NCBI GenBank assembly: GCA_903938955.1
Contig: CAJAFJ010000528.1
Location: 1-8,730, forward strand
From: an uncultured beta proteobacterium
GTDB lineage: Bacteria; Pseudomonadota; Gammaproteobacteria; Burkholderiales; Burkholderiaceae
Length of the DNA: 8,730 bases
Reading direction: 5' to 3'
Part shown: in pieces, positions 5,464 through 8,730 of the stretch
Numbering within the stretch: position 1 is the first letter of the stretch
Layout of the letters: each line of letters begins with the position of its first letter
The notes under the pieces: generated by a model
What the model was told of the DNA's origin: nothing
Database searches by the model: none
What the model saw: only the letters and a program-made list of their open reading frames with translations
Program-made: the position numbers and the translations under genes

Positions 5464-6426
5464 ATGAGCTCCAACCTATTGTTCAAGTTTGGCTTTGCCT
5501 TGCTGGCTACCGCGTCCATCGCCGCAGCCTCTTCGGCTTTTGGTCAATCGATGCTGGACCACCTGGTGGTCAATGCGCCCAGCGCCCCGGTCACGGTCCA
5601 CATCACCCAGGACGGCGCGGCCAAGCTGGGCGAGACCATCGAGAGCGTCAACCATCCTGTCATCCTGAACAGCACCGGCACCGGCGCGCTGTCGCTCACA
5701 GTCGAGCAAGTTGTATCGTCAGGTTCACAGGCGTCACTGATCCAAGCTTACACAACTGGATCAGACGCTACGACGATCAGTGTCACTCAGAAGGCAGCAG
5801 GTGATGCCGCTGTCAACGACGTCTGGGCGAAGATTCTGCTGGGTACGCAAGACGTGCCCGCTGCGAAACAAAACGTCACCTTGCTGCAAACCGGCGACAA
5901 GGCGCAGGCAACGATCGAATCGGTCGGTGACAACCTGAGCGCTTACATCGTCCAGCAAGGCAGCAGTTCAGGGGTGAGTTCGCTGAACATCGCCAGCAAC
6001 GGTGCCAACAACACGTACGGCACCGCAGGCTCGCCAATCACGTTGGGCGCACTGAGCACGCTGGCCATTTCAAATACCGGAGCCAGCAACACCTATGCCG
6101 TGTCGCTTGCAGCCAGCAGCAGCGCTTCCATCACGAATATAGGCAGCGCCAACACGTACAACATTGAGACGCAGTTGTCCGGTGATTCGTTGTCGCTGGC
6201 CGTCAACGGCAGTGGCAATGCGTTCACCTTCGATTTTTCAACCATCGGTACGAACCAATACAAGGCAGTTGCCTGGGGCAGCGTGGAGACCCCGGCCAGT
6301 GTGACCAGCGGCAACTTTGTTGCCCAATGTGGTGGAAGCACCTGCTGGGTGACCGATACCAGCAGCAATGGCTATACCGCCGCCAACCTGACTGCTGCTG
6401 CCAATGCCAGCGTGACACCGCGATAG
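5464..6426 (+). CDS. Second curlin-like repeat protein (320 aa), possible minor subunit or nucleator
   Basis: Residues 1-28 form a signal peptide (FKFGFALLATASIAAASSAFG, cut near AFG-Q). The mature part begins with VTVHITQDGAA (43-53) and curlin-like Q-centred strands (SVTQKAAGDAAVN, LLQTGDKAQATI, IVQQGSSSGVSSL). From about residue 176 the repeat changes so that Asn takes the place of Gln: SNGANNTYG, SNTGASNTYAV (203-213), TNIGSANTYNI (224-234), the last two exactly 21 residues apart. The C-terminus has a C-x4-C pair (Cys289, Cys294), unusual for curlin-type cargo, and lacks the C-terminal module of its neighbour. It follows the terminator-like hairpin and has only a weak ribosome site, suggesting lower output. 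By analogy with CsgB it may nucleate or cap the fibre; this is inference from order and repeats only. Confidence 0.8.
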   Translation: MSSNLLFKFGFALLATASIAAASSAFGQSMLDHLVVNAPSAPVTVHITQDGAAKLGETIESVNHPVILNSTGTGALSLTVEQVVSSGSQASLIQAYTTGSDATTISVTQKAAGDAAVNDVWAKILLGTQDVPAAKQNVTLLQTGDKAQATIESVGDNLSAYIVQQGSSSGVSSLNIASNGANNTYGTAGSPITLGALSTLAISNTGASNTYAVSLAASSSASITNIGSANTYNIETQLSGDSLSLAVNGSGNAFTFDFSTIGTNQYKAVAWGSVETPASVTSGNFVAQCGGSTCWVTDTSSNGYTAANLTAAANASVTPR

Positions 6427-6449
6427 TGGCCAATCAACGAGGCACACAC

Positions 6450-7652
6450 ATGAACCGACCTCATCTTCTTTCCAGAGCGTGTGCTTTGAACATGAGAAGA
6501 CGGTCGTCTTGGCTTGCTGCGGCGTTGCCGGACCTGGCGATGCTCTGTACCGCCGCCCTGATCCCGGTCACCAGCGCCCAGTGCGCCGTTGCAATCGCGG
6601 GCGGGACGGGGTGGTTCAGTGTGGGGCAGGTCGATGCCGTGCTGCCGCGTGCCACCATGGTGGCACCGCCCCCATCCGACTTGCCTCGCTTCGCCCTGAT
6701 CGCCACAGCGCTGCCGCAGGCGCTTGGCCTCAAGGCCTTGGAACAGCCGTCCATCGCCGCGCGCCTGGCTTTGCAGGCACCAACGCTGCAGCCGGGCCAG
6801 GGGGCCGTGACGACGGACAACAGCTTCGGGACGGCAGTTTGTGATGGCGCTGACAGCCGCGCCGAATGTTTGCTGCGGCAAGATCTGATGCCCGATTGGC
6901 GCATGGCGGTAAAAATTGACCCGGTCAGCGGCACCGCGCTGGTCCCCGGTGTCACCTGGAACCCGACACGCACACCCTACAAGCTGGGCGAGGTGCTGAC
7001 TTACCTGGCCAGTGCTTCGGCCAGTCCGGACCGTTTGTGGCCGACTTTTTCACGCACGGCGGCAAGCCCCACGGCCAGTGATGGCGTCACGCCAAGCGGT
7101 TCAAGCATCAGCATCTTATTAAGTCCGACGAGCAGCTTCAACATGATCATGGGGGGCGAATACTACACGGTGACAGTTGACCTGACCAGCGCCACGGAAG
7201 CCAGTTATGTGACTGGCCTGACGCTCTCAAGCTACAACACGTCGGTGATGACGACGGCCCCGGGCGGTACCTTGCAACTGAACAATATCACCCTGACCGC
7301 AGGTTCACCCGCACTGAAAAACAGCCTGATTTTGTCCAACGCGCTCAACGGATTCATTTCAGTACTGGGCGGTGCCACGGATGGTTCGGGCATCACCAAG
7401 GTGGCCACCGTCAGGTCGTTATCGGTGCTGCAAAGCGGTGCGGCGCATGTTGTGTCGCTGGGCCTCAACGGCACGACCGGCACGGTCACCGCTGTGCTTC
7501 AAAGCGGCACGGGGGTGAAGACGCTCCAGTTTGACAATTACACGAGCGACATGGTGATGAACGTGAGCCAAACTGGCCACTCTAGCCATGCCGCGACCGG
7601 GATTGTGCTTAAGGCAGCACCCGACTCGATTTTTGTACTGAGGCAGCAATGA
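6450..7652 (+). CDS. Exported mosaic protein with Cx8C module and curlin-like C-terminus (400 aa)
   Basis: I do not recognise a named family. ATG 6450 follows a GAGG ribosome site (6439-6442), 24 bases after the previous stop. The N-terminus has an arginine-rich start (MRRR at 15-18) and a hydrophobic stretch to TSA-Q near residue 44, fitting a signal peptide. Residues 45-130 are A/P/L-rich. Residues 131-173 form a compact module: Cys131-x8-Cys140, Trp150, then DPVSGTALVPGVTWNPT (157-173), shared with the next gene. Residues 220-320 are strand-rich (ISILL, YYTVTVDLTS, LQLNNITLTA). Residues 323-400 are the curlin-like module shared with the 522-residue protein, keyed by Gln328, Gln351, Gln374 and Gln399. 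It could anchor or cap the fibre: one end resembles the subunit, the other the small partner. Export is well supported; the role is inference. Confidence 0.78.
   Translation: MNRPHLLSRACALNMRRRSSWLAAALPDLAMLCTAALIPVTSAQCAVAIAGGTGWFSVGQVDAVLPRATMVAPPPSDLPRFALIATALPQALGLKALEQPSIAARLALQAPTLQPGQGAVTTDNSFGTAVCDGADSRAECLLRQDLMPDWRMAVKIDPVSGTALVPGVTWNPTRTPYKLGEVLTYLASASASPDRLWPTFSRTAASPTASDGVTPSGSSISILLSPTSSFNMIMGGEYYTVTVDLTSATEASYVTGLTLSSYNTSVMTTAPGGTLQLNNITLTAGSPALKNSLILSNALNGFISVLGGATDGSGITKVATVRSLSVLQSGAAHVVSLGLNGTTGTVTAVLQSGTGVKTLQFDNYTSDMVMNVSQTGHSSHAATGIVLKAAPDSIFVLRQQ
6840..6968 (+). repeat. Cx8C / DPxSG..LxPGVTxNPT module, copy 1
   Basis: It encodes residues 131-173 of the 400-residue protein. 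It is shared with 8073-8207: same Cys-x8-Cys spacing, a shared AEC at the second cysteine (SRAEC against ASAEC), a Trp ten residues after the second Cys, and the ending DP[VI]SG..L[VI]PGVT.NPT. Confidence 0.8.
7416..7649 (+). repeat. C-terminal 23-residue-period module, copy 2
   Basis: It encodes residues 323-400 of the 400-residue protein. Gln328, Gln351 and Gln374 are each 23 apart, and Gln399 sits in the final FVLRQQ. Shared with copy 1: LSVLQSGAAH, KTL-x-F-x-N, QTG, ATGI and the terminal F-x3-Q. Confidence 0.8.
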
Positions 7653-7655
7653 GAA

Positions 7656-8216
7656 ATGACTCAGCGCTTTGAACTGGTTCTACACATGATGAAATTAATC
7701 CAACACCCAGCGCCCGCAGGCGTGGTTTTGCGCTCGGCGCTGGCGGCGCTGCTGCTGGCTACAGCCCTGCCTGCTCTCGCCCAGTTTGAAGTAGAGCCGG
7801 AGTCAGCGATGCAAGAGTCGGCCAGCCGCGATCTGATTGCCCATGAGATGTTGACCGCGCTGGTGACCGCATTCCACATGCTTACAGGTGCTGCAGCGCA
7901 AGTGCATCATTTTGCGCAGAACAACCAGCCGCCGCAAGCGCCGTCGCAGCTGGGGGTTGAGCAGGTGCGGGTTGATCCAGCCAATGCCGCGCCGCCTAAC
8001 GCACTGAAATCACTCGACGTACGGCAGGGCGAGGGTGTGGTCGGGCTGCCGCAAGCTGATACCTCGGCCAAATGCGAGGGCGACAACGCCAGTGCTGAAT
8101 GCATGCTGCCCGGACTAGCCGCTACCGACTGGAAAAATCTGACAGGCGTTGAACTGGACCCCATCAGCGGCGCCCCGTTGATTCCCGGCGTCACCCTGAA
8201 TCCGACAGGGCACTAG
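7656..8216 (+). CDS. Small exported protein with Cx8C module (186 aa)
   Basis: It begins three bases after the previous stop. ATG 7656 is taken because GAGG (7641-7644) lies upstream; ATG 7686 or 7689 would give a more typical signal peptide (MKLIQHPAPAG, then LRSALAALLLATALPALA, cut after ALA at residue 42). The mature part opens acidic (FEVEPESAMQES), followed by a helix-like stretch (54-90) and a P/Q/N-rich linker. Residues 140-184 repeat the module of the 400-residue protein: Cys140-x8-Cys149, Trp159, DPISGAPLIPGVTLNPT. The protein ends two residues later (GH). There are no curlin-type repeats, so it is more likely an accessory, chaperone or adaptor than a fibre subunit. The two cysteines could form a disulfide in the periplasm. 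The frame remains open for 56 codons after its TAG, so a shortened gene is possible. No known family is recognised. Confidence 0.75.
   Translation: MTQRFELVLHMMKLIQHPAPAGVVLRSALAALLLATALPALAQFEVEPESAMQESASRDLIAHEMLTALVTAFHMLTGAAAQVHHFAQNNQPPQAPSQLGVEQVRVDPANAAPPNALKSLDVRQGEGVVGLPQADTSAKCEGDNASAECMLPGLAATDWKNLTGVELDPISGAPLIPGVTLNPTGH
8073..8207 (+). repeat. Cx8C / DPxSG..LxPGVTxNPT module, copy 2
   Basis: It encodes residues 140-184 of the 186-residue protein. Compared with copy 1 it has two extra residues between the Trp and the DP motif; all other key spacings are the same. Confidence 0.8.
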
Positions 8217-8226
8217 ACCCGGTCAC

Positions 8227-8367
8227 GCCCAGGGCGAGTGCCAGCGCTGGTGTTGCCTGTGGCCTCCACCAATGAAGTCGACGGAACTGTAGTAGCTGGC
8301 GTCATGAATTTGTCTGACGGTTTCTACAGCCTGCACCAGCTACTTCCAGCTAGGGATAGCCCTGGGC
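8227..8367. repeat. Nested inverted repeats after the last curli-locus gene
   Basis: GCCCAGGGC (8227-8235) and GCCCTGGGC (8359-8367) are perfect 9-base inverted copies. Nested inside are AGTAGCTGG (8291-8299) with CCAGCTACT (8336-8344), also perfect, and the 10-base palindrome CCAGCGCTGG (8241-8250). A further CCAGCTA occurs at 8346-8352. No T-run follows, so this is not a plain intrinsic terminator. It could fold as a multi-branched RNA at the 3' end of the operon. Confidence 0.38.
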
Positions 8368-8397
8368 TTGTGCGGCCACTTCTGTGATAGATGATCT

Positions 8398-8521
8398 GTT
8401 GAATTTTCTCAATTCGACGTCAGAATTCTGTAAGATAAGTTAAGGTAAAAGCAAAGTCGCATACTTAATTTGTGTCAAATAATGTTGATTTTTATCAGTA
8501 AATTATATTTATTGCGATAAA
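8398..8521. promoter_or_regulatory. AT-rich region with two palindromes upstream of the response regulator
   Basis: GTTGAATT-ttctc-AATTCGAC (8398-8418) is an inverted repeat matching at 7 of 8 positions. TTTATC-ag-TAAAT-tat-ATTTA-ttgc-GATAAA (8491-8521) is an imperfect dyad. Both lie in a sharply AT-rich stretch (about 8396-8545) before the regulator gene, where a promoter and operators are expected. No clear -35/-10 pair can be picked. Confidence 0.35.
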
Positions 8522-8558
8522 TTGTAATTTGATGTTTGGGGTGATCTAGGTGATTTCT

Positions 8559-8730
8559 ATGTATAAAAAGTGCGCATTGGTTGTCCCGCATGGCACAACG
8601 GAGCCTTTGAAAATATTGGCGGTTGATGACGATCTCAGCCTTCTCAAGCTGTACGAAATTATTCTCGGTAGATGGCCAATGTCGCCTTTGGTCACGCTCG
8701 CTGAAAACGGCGCTCAGGCCCTGCAGTGCC
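8559..8730 (+). CDS. Response regulator, receiver domain, cut by the right edge
   Basis: The first 57 codons are present. Residues 17-36 (start LKILAVDDDLSLLKLYEIIL) are the opening strand and helix of a CheY-like receiver, with the acidic pocket Asp23-Asp25. Residues 44-56 (LVTLAENGAQALQ) match the second strand and helix. The phosphoacceptor Asp, the lysine and any output domain lie beyond the edge, so the class is unknown. ATG 8559 is preceded by AGGTGA (8548-8553) at suitable spacing. It has its own AT-rich upstream region and lies about 340 bases after the curli locus, in the same direction. A link to curli control is only suggested by position. Confidence 0.85.
   Translation, partial: MYKKCALVVPHGTTEPLKILAVDDDLSLLKLYEIILGRWPMSPLVTLAENGAQALQC

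Noticed and set aside
6327..6449. In-frame 41-codon extension upstream of the 400-residue protein
   Set aside because: It lies inside the preceding gene in another frame. ATG 6450 has a ribosome site and begins the signal peptide.
1..8730. CRISPR array, tRNA, rRNA or insertion sequence ends
   Set aside because: No direct-repeat/spacer pattern, cloverleaf, rRNA motif or recognisable transposase was seen. The repetitive parts are protein repeats within the curlin-like genes.

Overview
The window looks like chromosomal DNA from a betaproteobacterium, probably Burkholderiales and perhaps Comamonadaceae. That placement is an inference from the GC-rich codon use, the style of the small zinc-ribbon protein and the LuxR/PAS two-component genes. 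No rRNA or marker gene is present to confirm it. The core is a plus-strand locus of the curli (type VIII secretion, nucleation-precipitation) kind: csgF and csgG, followed by four exported proteins that are not standard CsgA or CsgB.

Layout. Positions 1-1844 are on the minus strand: an unrecognised ORF fragment at the left edge, a small CxxC/CxxC zinc-ribbon protein (204-449), and the remains of a two-component system. The kinase is broken into a PAS part (1275-1844) and an HATPase part (866-1315) in different frames, with the end of the second PAS and the phosphoacceptor-histidine domain missing. The regulator (551-856) keeps only its LuxR/NarL-type DNA-binding domain. A divergent, partly AT-rich intergenic region (1845-2328) precedes csgF (2329-2784) and csgG (2781-3701), which overlap by four bases.

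After a gap with a hairpin and a T-rich leader comes a 522-residue curlin-like protein (3823-5391). An intrinsic-terminator-like hairpin follows, then three closely spaced genes: a second curlin-like protein (5464-6426), a 400-residue exported mosaic protein (6450-7652) and a 186-residue exported protein (7656-8216). An intergenic region with nested inverted repeats and AT-rich palindromes leads to the start of a response regulator (8559 to the right edge).

How the genes may work together. CsgG forms the outer-membrane pore and CsgF its exit-side accessory. The downstream proteins are the likely cargo. The four cargo genes are linked by two shared modules. A C-terminal module with a 23-residue Q-x-G period occurs in the 522-residue and 400-residue proteins. 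A Cx8C...DPxSG..LxPGVTxNPT module occurs in the 400-residue and 186-residue proteins. The 400-residue protein carries both and so bridges the set. No csgE, csgC/csgH or csgD is visible here. This modular cargo set behind a CsgF/CsgG pair, whose pore-constriction residues differ from E. coli, is the most interesting thing in the window.
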